From: Luteibacter sp. SG786
GTDB lineage: Bacteria > Pseudomonadota > Gammaproteobacteria > Xanthomonadales > Rhodanobacteraceae
Reading direction: 5' to 3'
Assembly: GCF_011759605.1 (NCBI RefSeq)
Contig: NZ_JAAOYX010000001.1
Location: 682,001-746,000, forward strand
DNA length: 64,000 bases
Of the stretch, positions 35,565 to 44,787 are shown piece after piece. Position numbers and translations under genes: made by a program. The stretch's first letter is position 1. The number at the start of each line of letters is the position of its first letter. The notes under the pieces were generated by a model, which was not told the origin of the DNA, made no database searches, and worked only from the letters and a program-made list of their open reading frames with translations.

Positions 35565-36062
35565 TTATTTGGCGACCGCGGTCGCGGCGACGGGCTCGTT
35601 AGCCGCCGCCCGATTCGTGGTGACAGGCGCTTGGGGAGCGGCCGGTGCGGCCGCGGGGGGCGTCGTGATGGCGCTTACTTCTTCAACGACCAGATCCGGT
35701 CCGGAGATCAGTACAGCCACGCCTTGAGGCCCGTAGATCGAACTCAGCTGCGATGCGGCGTCACGTAATTCGGAAGTGTGGATCGCCGAAGCGGCCTTCG
35801 TCAGGGTGAAATCCGAGCGCAGCTTGTACTTGAGCTTCATGCCGTTGTCCGCGGTCCACCGCGACAGCATTGTTTTCAATGTGCCGTCCATCGGCGCCGC
35901 GTAGTACGTGTAGGGGACTGCCAGCGGAATTTCGGTGGTTTTGTCCTCGAAGCGGTTTACAGGCTTCCACGAGCCGCCGAAGTCCTTGGGGGCAGGCGTG
36001 CCACAAGCGGAAAGCATCACGGCAAATGAGACCAGGACACAGATTGAGAGCTTCGAAGGCAT
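35565..36062 (-). CDS. virB7: T4SS outer-membrane lipoprotein VirB7 with N0-type domain
   Basis: This 165-residue lipoprotein starts at MPSKLSICVLVSFAVML; its lipobox is LSAC followed by GTPAP, so it is probably outer-membrane bound. Unlike the short VirB7 of Agrobacterium, it carries a globular domain of about 80 residues (MDGTLKTMLSRWTADNGMKL to YGPQGVAVLISGPDLVV) resembling the N0 domain seen in Xanthomonas VirB7. A VirB9-interacting segment lies around GGSWKPVNRF. A Pro/Ala-rich tail follows. It is the first gene of the minus-strand virB run. Confidence 0.9.
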   Translation of the reverse strand: MPSKLSICVLVSFAVMLSACGTPAPKDFGGSWKPVNRFEDKTTEIPLAVPYTYYAAPMDGTLKTMLSRWTADNGMKLKYKLRSDFTLTKAASAIHTSELRDAASQLSSIYGPQGVAVLISGPDLVVEEVSAITTPPAAAPAAPQAPVTTNRAAANEPVAATAVAK

Positions 36063-36154
36063 GTGTGATTTCACGTAAGGCTGGGAAGTGGTCACGACGA
36101 TCAAGCACGGACGACGGAGGGCGCAGGGATTCGCGCCCGGCGTCCTGTCGTCCA

Positions 36155-36174
36155 GCGTTTAAAACGCAGCGTTT
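36155..36174. promoter_or_regulatory. Alternating GCGTTT/AAACGC palindromes upstream of virB7
   Basis: GCGTTT-A-AAACGC-A-GCGTTT gives two overlapping perfect palindromes sharing the central half-site. It lies 93-112 bases before the virB7 start, in the otherwise non-coding region. The layout is that of an operator bound by a dimeric regulator; the regulator is unknown. This is a sequence observation only. Confidence 0.4.
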
Positions 36175-36817
36175 GAAATTTGAGTCTTGGGGTCGAGGCT
36201 GGAACACCCCGATGGCAGAGCCGCTGCGGCATAACCGCCCGCGGGTGTCCTAATTGCGGCTGGAGCCCCGTACCGAAGACGGTGCGGGCCACATGCAAAT
36301 CATCCATAAAACATCCTGTAAGAGCGCCATGGCGCCCCTGCATTTCATGCCAGCAAAAAATGGTCGTGCGTGGAGCGAGGCGACCAGAAATCGCCTACTC
36401 AGAGTTGCGTGAACTCAAGCCCTGGATTTCCCCACCCCTTAGCGGACCCCTGTCCGCGACGTAAAGATAACGCAACATCGGTTTTTTGACTACAGAGCGA
36501 TATGATTGTTTTTGCGATTAATATCACACATTGTGGGCATGTAATATGCGTGAAACGCGTGAAAGCCTTGACGCCCGTCGCAGTAGGAGTGCGAACTGCG
36601 GCTGAGATTTGCCGCATATGTGTATGACTCGTGAAGGTTGCGATTGTAAGCATCGGTTTCTTTCCTTGTCCGGCGAACTTCTCACGCGACTGTGTCAGGC
36701 ACGCGACGACAACCCTGCCGGCACTGCCAAGTACGGGCAGCCGACATTCCGTAAATGCTGACCGAACGGGAGTGGGGCTGGGCAGGGGCACGGGGCCACT
36801 GGTTACGTGCGCGCTTC

Positions 36818-36848
36818 CCGTTGGGCGGCACACGGAGCCGCCCAATGG
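36818..36848. terminator. Strong isolated hairpin in the virB-pncC intergenic region
   Basis: CCGTTGGGCGGC (36818-36829) pairs with GCCGCCCAATGG (36837-36848), with one G-T wobble, around a seven-base loop. No T-run follows. It is not adjacent to any coding sequence, so it may end a small non-coding transcript or be an isolated REP-like unit. Confidence 0.4.
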
Positions 36849-37140
36849 CCGGTTACAGGCGCGGCGGCATTCCTGATCGGGTGCGCACCGATGGTGTGGC
36901 GGGCTGCCGCCGCCTTGCAGACTTGAATCATCCTTTTGTTCCCTTGGGGGTGCTACCCATGTCGTCGCGACAAGTGGCACCCATAACGAGTTCATGCGAG
37001 CAACCCAAGAGTGACATGGTATAGACGACCCGTCGCTTCTGCAATCATTCCGCCCATCGCTCGCTCCCCGGCTCATGGCAAAGCCATCGACATACCTGGA
37101 TACCGGGAGTAGAACTCCTCCTTTTATCCAAGGAGCTTCC

Positions 37141-37650
37141 ATGGCCGCTGTCCCCATGCCTACCGACACGGATCTGGACGAGCTTGCCCGGCAGGTTGCC
37201 GAGGTCGCGCAAGAGAAGCGGGTCATGGTGGCCACGGCTGAATCCTGCACTGGCGGCTGGATTGCCAAGACGCTCACGGATCTGCCCGGCAGCTCGGCCT
37301 GGTTCGAGGCGGGCGTGGTTTCCTATAGCTATAGCGCCAAGGAAGCGCTGCTCGGCGTCAACCCCCGCACGCTCGAGCGCACGGGCGCCGTCAGCGAGGA
37401 AACCGTGCTGGAAATGGTGTCGGGTGCACTGGCGAGGTACGGCGCGGGCGTCGCCGTCGCCGTCACCGGCATCGCGGGCCCCTCCGGCGGCACGCCCGAG
37501 AAACCCGTCGGTACCGTTTGGATCGGCTGGAAGCGGCGCGGGGGCTACGCCCACGCACAGCTCTATCATTTCGACGGCGATCGCGAGGCGGTGAGGCGGC
37601 AGACGGTCGCCGCGGCGCTTGCTGGAATGACCGCCGAACTGAAGGGCTGA
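37141..37650 (+). CDS. pncC: Nicotinamide-nucleotide amidase (CinA C-terminal domain)
   Basis: This 169-residue protein deamidates nicotinamide mononucleotide to nicotinate mononucleotide in NAD recycling. It is the stand-alone CinA C-terminal domain, without the N-terminal MoCF part. Signatures are [20 protein letters not shown], the [19 protein letters not shown] stretch, and [26 protein letters not shown] lies six bases before the ATG. The position just upstream of recA is common in Proteobacteria. Confidence 0.93.
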   Translation: MAAVPMPTDTDLDELARQVAEVAQEKRVMVATAESCTGGWIAKTLTDLPGSSAWFEAGVVSYSYSAKEALLGVNPRTLERTGAVSEETVLEMVSGALARYGAGVAVAVTGIAGPSGGTPEKPVGTVWIGWKRRGGYAHAQLYHFDGDREAVRRQTVAAALAGMTAELKG

Positions 37651-37674
37651 ACCCGGCAGGCTATGGCAAACTTG

Positions 37675-37695
37675 GGGATTGCGGATCGCAGTCCC
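37675..37695. promoter_or_regulatory. Nine-base-pair hairpin between pncC and recA
   Basis: GGGATTGCG (37675-37683) pairs with CGCAGTCCC (37687-37695) with one wobble and a three-base loop. It could be a weak terminator of pncC or part of the recA control region. No canonical SOS box was seen near recA. Confidence 0.3.
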
Positions 37696-37747
37696 TGAGA
37701 CCACGGTCGGGCAAGATACTCACCTACACACGAGACCGGAATTCACG

Positions 37748-38794
37748 ATGGACGACAACAAGCGCAAAGCGCTGGCGAGCGCGCTCGGCCAGATCGAAAA
37801 GCAGTTCGGCAAGGGTGCCGTCATGCGTCTGGGCGACCGTGTCGACGACCAGATCGACACCGTGTCCACCGGCTCGCTCGGCCTGGACATCGCTCTGGGC
37901 ATCGGCGGCCTCCCGCGTGGTCGCATCGTGGAAATCTATGGTCCGGAATCGTCGGGCAAGACCACGCTCACCTTGCAGGCCATCGCCTCCTGCCAGCGCG
38001 ACGGCGGCACGGCGGCATTCGTCGACGCCGAGCACGCCCTGGATCCCAGCTATGCCGAAAAGCTCGGCGTCAATGTCGCCGACCTCCTGGTCAGCCAGCC
38101 TGACACCGGCGAGCAGGCCTTGGAAATCGCCGACATGCTGGTGCGCTCGGGCGCGGTGGACATGGTGGTGGTCGACTCCGTGGCGGCGCTCACCCCGAAG
38201 GCCGAAATCGAAGGCGAGATGGGCGATTCCCACGTGGGTCTGCATGCCCGCCTCATGAGCCAGGCGCTGCGCAAGCTCACGGCCAACATCAAGAAGTCGA
38301 ACTGCCTCGTCATCTTCATCAACCAGATCCGCATGAAGATCGGCGTGATGTTCGGCAGCCCGGAAACCACCACCGGCGGTAACGCACTGAAGTTCTACGC
38401 CTCGGTTCGCCTCGACATCCGCCGCATCGGTGCGGTGAAGAAGGGGGAGGAAGTCATCGGTTCGGAAACCCGCGTGAAGGTGGTGAAGAACAAGGTGGCG
38501 CCGCCGTTCCGCCAGACCGAATTCGAGATCCTCTACGGCGAAGGCACCTCGCGCGAGGGCGAGATCATCGAGCTCGGCGTGCGCGAGAACCTGATCGACA
38601 AGTCGGGTGCCTGGTACAGCTACAAGGGCGACCGCATCGGCCAGGGCAAGGAGAACGTCCGTCAGTTCCTCCGTGACAACCCGGCCATTGCCAACGAAAT
38701 CGACGCGGAACTGCGTGCCCGCCTTCTTGTGAAACCGGGCAAGAGCGACACCGCGGGCAACGATACCGAGCAGGATGCGCTCGAGGAAGTCTGA
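37748..38794 (+). CDS. recA: DNA recombinase RecA
   Basis: This 348-residue protein is the central homologous-recombination and SOS protein. Walker A is GPESSGKT (65-72), followed by [18 protein letters not shown] and the Walker B segment [11 protein letters not shown]. Loop L1 and L2 regions are intact ([20 protein letters not shown] and the [19 protein letters not shown] area). The start at 37748 gives [13 protein letters not shown], the conserved RecA opening. recX overlaps its last 20 bases. Confidence 0.98.
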   Translation: MDDNKRKALASALGQIEKQFGKGAVMRLGDRVDDQIDTVSTGSLGLDIALGIGGLPRGRIVEIYGPESSGKTTLTLQAIASCQRDGGTAAFVDAEHALDPSYAEKLGVNVADLLVSQPDTGEQALEIADMLVRSGAVDMVVVDSVAALTPKAEIEGEMGDSHVGLHARLMSQALRKLTANIKKSNCLVIFINQIRMKIGVMFGSPETTTGGNALKFYASVRLDIRRIGAVKKGEEVIGSETRVKVVKNKVAPPFRQTEFEILYGEGTSREGEIIELGVRENLIDKSGAWYSYKGDRIGQGKENVRQFLRDNPAIANEIDAELRARLLVKPGKSDTAGNDTEQDALEEV

Positions 38795-39287
38795 TCCAGG
38801 CACGGGGAAGGGCGACGGCAAGGCCGAGCGCCCTTCTCGCAGTGCTTACGACAAGGCGCTCGGGCTGCTGGCCCGGCGCGAACACTCCCGCCGCCAACTC
38901 GCGCAAAAGCTCGAGCGCGGCGGTTTCGCGCGTGACGAGTCCGCCGCCGCGGTCGAGCGGCTGGGTGATCAGGGCTACCAGGACGACACCCGTTTCGCCG
39001 AGGCTCTGTTTCGGAGTCGCGTGGGTCAGGGCTATGGGCCGGCTCGGATCAGGGCCGAGCTGCGCAGCCAGGGCGTGGGCGACGCCACCATCCGCCAATT
39101 GATCGAGGCTGCCGACGTCGATTGGGAGGATCTCGGCGCCCAACAGCTCCGCCGGCGGTACGGCGCACCGACCGCGGATCCCGCGGAAAGGGCGCGCAGG
39201 GCGCAATTCCTCTTGCGTCGTGGCTTCGCCGCCGCCACAGTACGTGTTCTTACCCACGCCGATGCGGAAGACGCCGACGACGACTGA
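38775..39287 (+). CDS. recX: RecA regulatory protein RecX
   Basis: This 170-residue protein is helix-rich and matches RecX, which binds RecA filaments and limits their activity. Three tandem helical repeats are visible: [40 protein letters not shown] and [20 protein letters not shown]. The start overlaps the recA stop region by 20 bases, so expression is probably coupled. The C-terminus is acidic (DADEAEDADDD-like). Confidence 0.92.
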   Translation: MRSRKSDPGTGKGDGKAERPSRSAYDKALGLLARREHSRRQLAQKLERGGFARDESAAAVERLGDQGYQDDTRFAEALFRSRVGQGYGPARIRAELRSQGVGDATIRQLIEAADVDWEDLGAQQLRRRYGAPTADPAERARRAQFLLRRGFAAATVRVLTHADAEDADDD

Positions 39288-39358
39288 AGGCAGCCAGCCT
39301 TGATTCTGGACGGAGCGTCCCCGCGACACGCCTCGCAGCTCCGAAGCCACGATCGCTC

Positions 39359-41992
39359 ATGAAAACTGCCGACATCCGTTCGACCTTCCTCGATTTCTTC
39401 CGCTCCAAGGACCACACCATCGTGCCCTCGGCATCGCTGGTGCCGTCGAACGACCCCACGCTGCTGTTCACCAATTCGGGCATGGTGCCCTTCAAGAACG
39501 TGTTCCTGGGCAGCGAGAAGCCGGGGTACGTGCGGGCGGCCGACGTGCAGCGCTGCCTGCGCGCCGGCGGCAAGCATAACGATCTCGATGCCGTGGGCTA
39601 TACGGCCCGCCACCATACGTTCTTCGAGATGCTGGGCAACTGGTCGTTCGGCGACTACTTCAAGCGCGACGCCATCCGCTATGCCTGGGAACTCCTCACG
39701 GCGGTCTACAAGCTGCCGGCCGAGCGCCTGTGGGTCACGGTATACCACACCGACGACGAGGCCTATGACATCTGGCGGAACGAGGTGGGCATACCCGCGG
39801 AGCGCATCGTGCGCATCGGCGACAACAAGGGCGCCCCCTTCGCGTCGGACAACTTCTGGCAGATGGCCGACACCGGCCCCTGCGGCCCGTGTACGGAGAT
39901 TTTCTACGACCACGGCCCCGAGGTGGCGGGTGGTCCCCCCGGTTCGCCGGACGAGGACGGCGACCGCTACATCGAGATCTGGAACCTCGTGTTCATGCAG
40001 TTCGACCGTGCTCCGGACGGCACGCTTTCCCCGCTGCCGGCGCCGTGCGTCGATACCGGCATGGGCCTGGAGCGCCTCGCGGCCGTGCTGCAGCATGTGC
40101 ACTCGAACTACGAGATCGACCTGTTCTCGCATCTGATCGCGGAGGCGTCGCGCCTCACGGGCACCGCCGATCTCGCGAACAAGTCGCTTCGCGTCATCGC
40201 GGACCATATCCGCGCCTGCTCCTTCCTTATCGTCGACGGCGTGCTGCCGTCCAACGAGGGACGTGGCTACGTGCTTCGCCGCATCATCCGCCGCGCGCTT
40301 CGCCACGGCTGGATGCTTGGCGTGCGCGGCGACTTCTTCTGGAAGATGGTGGCGCCACTGGTGGCCGAGATGGGCGACGCCTATCCGGAACTGGCCGCGA
40401 AGAAGGTGTTCGTGGAGCAGGCCCTGAAGGCGGAAGAGGAGCGTTTCGGCGAAACCCTGGAGACCGGCATGCGGTTGTTCGACGACATCGCCGCAAAATC
40501 GGGTCAGATCATTCCCGGCGCGGATGCCTTCCGCCTTTACGATACCTATGGCTTCCCGGTCGACCTCACCGCCGACATCGCTCGCGAGCGCGACATGACG
40601 GTGGATATGGAAGGCTTCGAGCGTGCCATGGGCGAGCAGCGGGCGCGCGCCCGCGCCGCCAGCAACTTCTCCAGCAAGGCGCAGCTTCCCGCCGAGGTCG
40701 CCAGCGCGCTGGCGCCTACCGTCTTCACCGGTTACGACGATCTGGAGCTGGCCGAGGCCAAGGTGCTGGCCATCGTCCGTGACGGCAAGGCGGTCGACCG
40801 TCTTGCGGATGGCGAGGACGCCTTCGTTCTGCTGGATCGCACGCCTTTCTACGCCGAGTCCGGCGGACAGGTCGGGGACACCGGCACGTTGGGCAATCCT
40901 TCGGGCACCTTCGCGGTGACCGATACGCAGAAGGTGGGTGGCGCCTTCTTTGCGCACTTCGGTACCTGGCAAGGCTCCGCGCCGCTGGAAAAGGGCGCTG
41001 CGGTGTCGGCTTCGGTCGATGCGGCACAGCGGCAGGCCACGGTCCTCAACCACTCCGCCACGCACCTGCTGCATGCTGCGCTTCGCCAGGTTCTGGGCGA
41101 CCACGTGGCGCAGAAGGGCTCGCTGGTGGCGCCGGAGCGCCTGCGTTTCGATTTCTCGCACCTGAAGGCAGTGACTCCCGAGGAGCTTGCCCAGGTCGAG
41201 CGCATGGTCAATGAGGAGATCCGACGCAACGCGGAAGCGGAAGTGCACCACATGGGTTACGACGAGGCGATCGACTTCGGCGCCATTGCCCTGTTCGGCG
41301 AGAAGTACGGCGCCGAAGTGCGCGTGCTGAAGATGGGTGGCTTCTCCACGGAGCTCTGCGGCGGCACGCACGTGACCCGCACGGGCGACATCGGCCTGTT
41401 CAAGATCGTTTCGGAATCGGGCGTGGCCGCCGGCGTGCGTCGTATCGAAGCGGTTACAGGCGAGGGCGCCATGGCCCGTGTGGCCGACGAAGAACGCATC
41501 CTGGGTGAGGTATCCGGCCTTCTGGCCGCCACCGGCGATGACGTGGTCGAGAAACTGCGCCAGCTCTTCGACCGCCAGAAGAAGCTCGAACGCGAGATCG
41601 AATCGTTCAAGGCCAAGGCCGCCACGTCCGCCTCCGCCGACCTCGCGTCGAGCGCCGTCGACGTCGCCGGCATCAAGGTCGTCGCCGCCCGCCTCGAGGG
41701 CCTGGATGCGAAGTCGCTGCGCGACAGCATGGACGTTCTGAAACAGCGACTTGGCGACTGCGCCATCGTTCTGGCCGGTGCAGTGGATGGCCGCGTCTCG
41801 CTCGTCGCGGGCGTCGGTGGCGCTGCGCTGGGCAAGGTCAAGGCCGGCGATCTGGTGGCCGAAGTGGCGTCCCACATCGAAGGCAAGGGCGGCGGTCGCC
41901 CCGACATGGCCCAGGGCGGCGGCCTGGATACCCCGGCGCTACCGGGCATCCTTGCTGGCATTCCCGCCTGGGTGGAGGCGCGCCTGCGCTGA
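39359..41992 (+). CDS. alaS: Alanyl-tRNA synthetase
   Basis: This 877-residue class II synthetase charges tRNA(Ala). The catalytic domain starts at [20 protein letters not shown] and includes [19 protein letters not shown] and [18 protein letters not shown]. The editing domain has the zinc motif [11 protein letters not shown] and [13 protein letters not shown]. The C-terminal C-Ala domain is Gly-rich and ends [19 protein letters not shown]. The frame is open to 39122, but that part lies inside recX. It lies in the conserved recA-recX-alaS-csrA run. Confidence 0.98.
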   Translation: MKTADIRSTFLDFFRSKDHTIVPSASLVPSNDPTLLFTNSGMVPFKNVFLGSEKPGYVRAADVQRCLRAGGKHNDLDAVGYTARHHTFFEMLGNWSFGDYFKRDAIRYAWELLTAVYKLPAERLWVTVYHTDDEAYDIWRNEVGIPAERIVRIGDNKGAPFASDNFWQMADTGPCGPCTEIFYDHGPEVAGGPPGSPDEDGDRYIEIWNLVFMQFDRAPDGTLSPLPAPCVDTGMGLERLAAVLQHVHSNYEIDLFSHLIAEASRLTGTADLANKSLRVIADHIRACSFLIVDGVLPSNEGRGYVLRRIIRRALRHGWMLGVRGDFFWKMVAPLVAEMGDAYPELAAKKVFVEQALKAEEERFGETLETGMRLFDDIAAKSGQIIPGADAFRLYDTYGFPVDLTADIARERDMTVDMEGFERAMGEQRARARAASNFSSKAQLPAEVASALAPTVFTGYDDLELAEAKVLAIVRDGKAVDRLADGEDAFVLLDRTPFYAESGGQVGDTGTLGNPSGTFAVTDTQKVGGAFFAHFGTWQGSAPLEKGAAVSASVDAAQRQATVLNHSATHLLHAALRQVLGDHVAQKGSLVAPERLRFDFSHLKAVTPEELAQVERMVNEEIRRNAEAEVHHMGYDEAIDFGAIALFGEKYGAEVRVLKMGGFSTELCGGTHVTRTGDIGLFKIVSESGVAAGVRRIEAVTGEGAMARVADEERILGEVSGLLAATGDDVVEKLRQLFDRQKKLEREIESFKAKAATSASADLASSAVDVAGIKVVAARLEGLDAKSLRDSMDVLKQRLGDCAIVLAGAVDGRVSLVAGVGGAALGKVKAGDLVAEVASHIEGKGGGRPDMAQGGGLDTPALPGILAGIPAWVEARLR

Positions 41993-42295
41993 ACGGCAGG
42001 TAGCCGAAGCGATCGCCAGGTGTCGCAACCGCGCCCTGGCGCACGTATTCACGGCTTCGTGCGTTGCGCACCCCTGTTTGGCTCGGCTAGTATCATCCGA
42101 ATGTCGAAACGCATCCTTCGGCATCGGTCCCTTCGGATCGCGATGGCAGGACAGCTGGTCAGCGACACACACAACTAGAGCCGGGGAAGGCAATCGGCCT
42201 TCGATGGTCGAAACGTCGATCCATTGACGGCAAGCACTCGGGGTGAGGTTGTCGTTGGTGGGGAAGCCAATACCTGATTTTATGGAGTATCAATC
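41993..42295 (+). promoter_or_regulatory. alaS-csrA intergenic region with csrA ribosome binding site
   Basis: About 300 bases without a gene. GGAG at 42284-42287, eight bases before the csrA ATG, is the ribosome binding site; it is of the GGA type that CsrA itself can bind. A promoter probably lies in this stretch, but no convincing -35/-10 pair could be assigned by eye. Confidence 0.45.
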
Positions 42296-42493
42296 ATGCT
42301 GATTCTGACCCGCCGGGTCGGTGAAACCCTGATGATCGGCGACGAGGTGACCGTCACTGTTCTGGGTGTGAAGGGTAACCAGGTGCGCATCGGCATCAAT
42401 GCGCCGAAGAACGTCGCGGTTCATCGCGAAGAAATTTACCAGCGCATCAAGAACGAGAACGATCCCACCGGCCACTCCGGGGACGACCAGTAA
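42296..42493 (+). CDS. csrA: Carbon storage regulator CsrA (RsmA)
   Basis: This 65-residue RNA-binding protein controls translation and stability of many mRNAs. The sequence [20 protein letters not shown] is the near-invariant CsrA N-terminus, and [19 protein letters not shown] carries the RNA-binding residues around R44. The position downstream of alaS and upstream of a tRNA-Ser gene is the standard gammaproteobacterial order. In relatives it regulates virulence, motility and secretion. Confidence 0.97.
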   Translation: MLILTRRVGETLMIGDEVTVTVLGVKGNQVRIGINAPKNVAVHREEIYQRIKNENDPTGHSGDDQ

Positions 42494-42542
42494 AGACTTT
42501 ACGGCCGCTGCAAGGGCAAGTATCCTTGCTGGCTCGTTACAC

Positions 42543-42635
42543 GGAGAGTTGCCCGAGAGGCCGAAGGGGCTCCCCTGCTAAGGGAGTATAGGGTCAAAAG
42601 CCTTATCGAGGGTTCGAATCCCTCACTCTCCGCCA
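42543..42635 (+). tRNA. tRNA-Ser(GCT)
   Basis: This 93-base class II tRNA includes an encoded CCA. The acceptor stem GGAGAGT pairs with ACTCTCC, the anticodon loop CTGCTAA gives GCT at 42577-42579, a long variable arm is present and the T-arm has GGTTCGAATCC. It follows csrA by 49 bases. No integrase or att duplication is seen at its 3' end. Confidence 0.96.
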
Positions 42636-42638
42636 GTT

Positions 42639-42670
42639 ACGCAAAGCGCCCCGTCAGGGGCGTTTTGCGT
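42639..42670 (+). terminator. 14-bp hairpin after tRNA-Ser
   Basis: ACGCAAAGCGCCCC (42639-42652) pairs with GGGGCGTTTTGCGT (42657-42670) around GTCA, with one G-T wobble. It starts four bases after the tRNA CCA and probably terminates the csrA-tRNA transcript, and perhaps also the GH127 gene that ends on the other strand at 42684. Confidence 0.75.
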
Positions 42671-42683
42671 TGTAAGACCCTCA

Positions 42684-44675
42684 TCAGGAAGCGAGCTTCG
42701 GAAACGACGTGATCCGCAGCTTGGCTCCGGCATAGGGCACGAGCCTAAGCGTCGTGTAAGGCTCGTCCTCCGGCGCCGGCTTCGCGGGCACCGGATCGGC
42801 CGCGCCTTCTTCTGCCTTCCACGCAACGAGGCGCCCGCGCACGGAGAGCGTGACCGCCGGCGTCGCACCGGCGAAAGGCCGGGGCCCGATGGCGTGTTGC
42901 TCGACCTTGCCGGGCTCGGCCGCCGCATAGTTCCACTGCGACGTGGGATACACCTGCCAGTCGTTGGTGAGGCCGCGCTTGCGCCATTTCACCCAGGCCT
43001 CGCCGACGGGCAGGGAGAACACGAGTGCGCCGCGGTTGAAGCTGACGGAATCGTTGAAGCCGGTCTCGGTCACCACATCGGCGGGGAAGGAGAGTTCGAT
43101 GCGGTCCCCGGCCGACCATTGCCGTTCCACGGTGACGAACCCGGCGCCGGCCAAGGCTTTCACGGATTCGCCGTTGACCTTCACCGACGGCGCACGGCAC
43201 CAGCCGGGCAGGCGCAGGCGCAGCGGGAAGGCAACGGGCGATGCCGGCCGCAGAGTAATGGCGATGTTGTCGCGGAACGGATAGTCCGTTTCCTGCTCGA
43301 TCTCGATCGGTACGCCGCGCGCCACCGTACTGACATGGCAGGGCGCATAGACGGCTGCGGCAAGACCGCCGTCCGCGCAGGCCATCCACAGGCTTGCCGT
43401 CAGCTTGGGCCAGCCCTGGTGGAAGTTGGCCGTGCAGCATCCGAAGTGCGGATCGAGGCCGAAGAGATTCGCTTCCGGCCCGTTCGTGGTCCATGGCCGG
43501 CGATGCAGACTGCACTCCACCTGGTTGGGCTGCTGGTCGTACTGATGGGCCCACATGTCGTCGGTAAAGGCGGCAGGCAGCGCGTTATAAGCGATGCGTT
43601 CGATGCGGTCGCCGAGTGCGGCATCGCCGGTGATCGCCAAGGCCATCTCCAGGGAATACATGGCTTCCACCACCGCGCACAGTTCGATGCCCTGCGAGGG
43701 GCTACGGCCCGCAAGGTGTTCGTCGCCGGAGAACATGCCGTTCGGAAGACCGTGATAACGATCCAGTTGCTCGAGCTGGTGGTGGATGGCGGCGCGGTCG
43801 TCCGCGCTGCGCGAGATCAGCGACCATACCGGCGACGCCTTCAGTGCCTGCGCGACGTTGACGCCATGTACCTGCAATCCATCATCTTCCATGAAGGCGT
43901 TCTTGTTCTTGGCCTCGACCAATTTGGCATCGGTCTTCTCCTTGAACGGATAGTTCACGTACATGGCCTGCCAGTCGTAGCCCTGCTTCTTCAGCAGCGC
44001 GGCGAGTTCGAGGAGTTTCGGATCCTGCGTGCGCGAATACAGCCAGAGGATCGAGGCCACTTCGTCCTGCCAGCGCATGCGGCCCCAGTCGCGCAAGGGA
44101 CGGCCCGGCAGTGCACCGAGTTGATAGTGGAAATATCGCGTCATGAAGGGAACGACGCGCGCATCGCCCGTCAGCTCCTGGTACTGCGTCAGCACCTTGA
44201 GCATGACCATGCGTGGCCACCAGTCGTCGTTGCTCTTCGGGCCGAACATGCCGTTGGGCCACGGATTTTCGAGCGTCCATTCGATGAAGCGCTGCGCTTT
44301 TGCCTTCAATTCAGGCGAATCCAGCTGCCACGCCAGGGGCAGCAGGCCGTCCACGAAATAGGGCCCTCGCTCCCACGATTCGCCCTTGCCGCCGAGCCAT
44401 CCGCTGTTCGGACCGAGGTCGGGCCATGTCTCGTCCACCCGGCCGCCGAGCCCTTCCGCTTGCACTTCCAACTGGCGCTTCAGCCAGCCGGTGGGGCGGA
44501 TGGAGCCGGCTGGAAGCAACTGGAACGGTTGTGGTGCGAGAGCGGCGGGAGGGAATACGGCCGGAGAGACCGGCCTCGTCGTTGCACCGCCTTCCACGGG
44601 AATCCAGGATGCCAGCGCACCGAGAGCGGACGCCTGAAGAAAGCCCCGGCGCCCGGGACGGATCGGATCGTGCAT
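42684..44675 (-). CDS. GH127-family glycoside hydrolase (beta-L-arabinofuranosidase-like), Tat-exported
   Basis: This 663-residue protein has a twin-arginine signal peptide (GRRGFLQASALGALASW). The family, DUF1680/GH127, cleaves beta-L-arabinofuranosides from plant glycans such as hydroxyproline-linked chains. Probable zinc-cysteine site residues are in QVECSLH and FGCCTANFHQGWPKL, matching the Glu-Cys-CysCys pattern of characterised GH127 enzymes. An (alpha/alpha)6 barrel region is followed by beta-sandwich motifs (FPLRLRLPGWCRAPSVKVNG). No SusC/SusD or other polysaccharide utilisation genes are nearby. The exact substrate is not determined. Confidence 0.88.
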   Translation of the reverse strand: MHDPIRPGRRGFLQASALGALASWIPVEGGATTRPVSPAVFPPAALAPQPFQLLPAGSIRPTGWLKRQLEVQAEGLGGRVDETWPDLGPNSGWLGGKGESWERGPYFVDGLLPLAWQLDSPELKAKAQRFIEWTLENPWPNGMFGPKSNDDWWPRMVMLKVLTQYQELTGDARVVPFMTRYFHYQLGALPGRPLRDWGRMRWQDEVASILWLYSRTQDPKLLELAALLKKQGYDWQAMYVNYPFKEKTDAKLVEAKNKNAFMEDDGLQVHGVNVAQALKASPVWSLISRSADDRAAIHHQLEQLDRYHGLPNGMFSGDEHLAGRSPSQGIELCAVVEAMYSLEMALAITGDAALGDRIERIAYNALPAAFTDDMWAHQYDQQPNQVECSLHRRPWTTNGPEANLFGLDPHFGCCTANFHQGWPKLTASLWMACADGGLAAAVYAPCHVSTVARGVPIEIEQETDYPFRDNIAITLRPASPVAFPLRLRLPGWCRAPSVKVNGESVKALAGAGFVTVERQWSAGDRIELSFPADVVTETGFNDSVSFNRGALVFSLPVGEAWVKWRKRGLTNDWQVYPTSQWNYAAAEPGKVEQHAIGPRPFAGATPAVTLSVRGRLVAWKAEEGAADPVPAKPAPEDEPYTTLRLVPYAGAKLRITSFPKLAS

Positions 44676-44787
44676 TCGTCATTCCCCTCTCGCTGCCTAC
44701 CTCAGCCTGAATATGTACTACTTTTCGCTCCGGGGAAAGTGAGAATCGGAGTGCCATGCGTTGCAGGCGTCGGCTTCTTCTCGATCG

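Larger units (their letters stand above)
36063..37140. other. 1.1-kb intergenic region upstream of virB7 and pncC
   Basis: No convincing gene is seen here; the open frames present are antisense shadows or have poor composition. It is the divergent control region of the virB operon (minus strand) and pncC (plus strand). Contents: the palindromes at 36155-36174, an AT-rich patch around 36470-36560 that stands out from the GC-rich surroundings, and a strong hairpin at 36818-36848. No clear -35/-10 pair could be fixed on either strand. Confidence 0.5.

Noticed and set aside
16619-36062. Locus as a conjugation system
   Set aside because: No relaxase or transfer-origin proteins are present, and the VirD4-linked genes encode XVIPCD toxins.
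36335-36365. Sigma-54-like TGGCA...TGC sequence on the minus strand
   Set aside because: The spacing between the GG and GC elements is two bases too short.
36399-37277. 292-codon minus-strand frame in the virB7-pncC gap
   Set aside because: It runs into antisense pncC, has no start signal and shows no protein-like composition.
37651-37747. LexA (SOS) box before recA
   Set aside because: No sequence resembling the known xanthomonad or E. coli LexA sites was found.
39032-41875. 947-codon open frame on the minus strand
   Set aside because: It is antisense to alaS, whose motifs are intact along the full length.
42543-42670. tRNA-Ser as an integration site for the region
   Set aside because: There is no integrase, no duplicated 3' end, and the neighbouring genes keep the usual chromosomal order.
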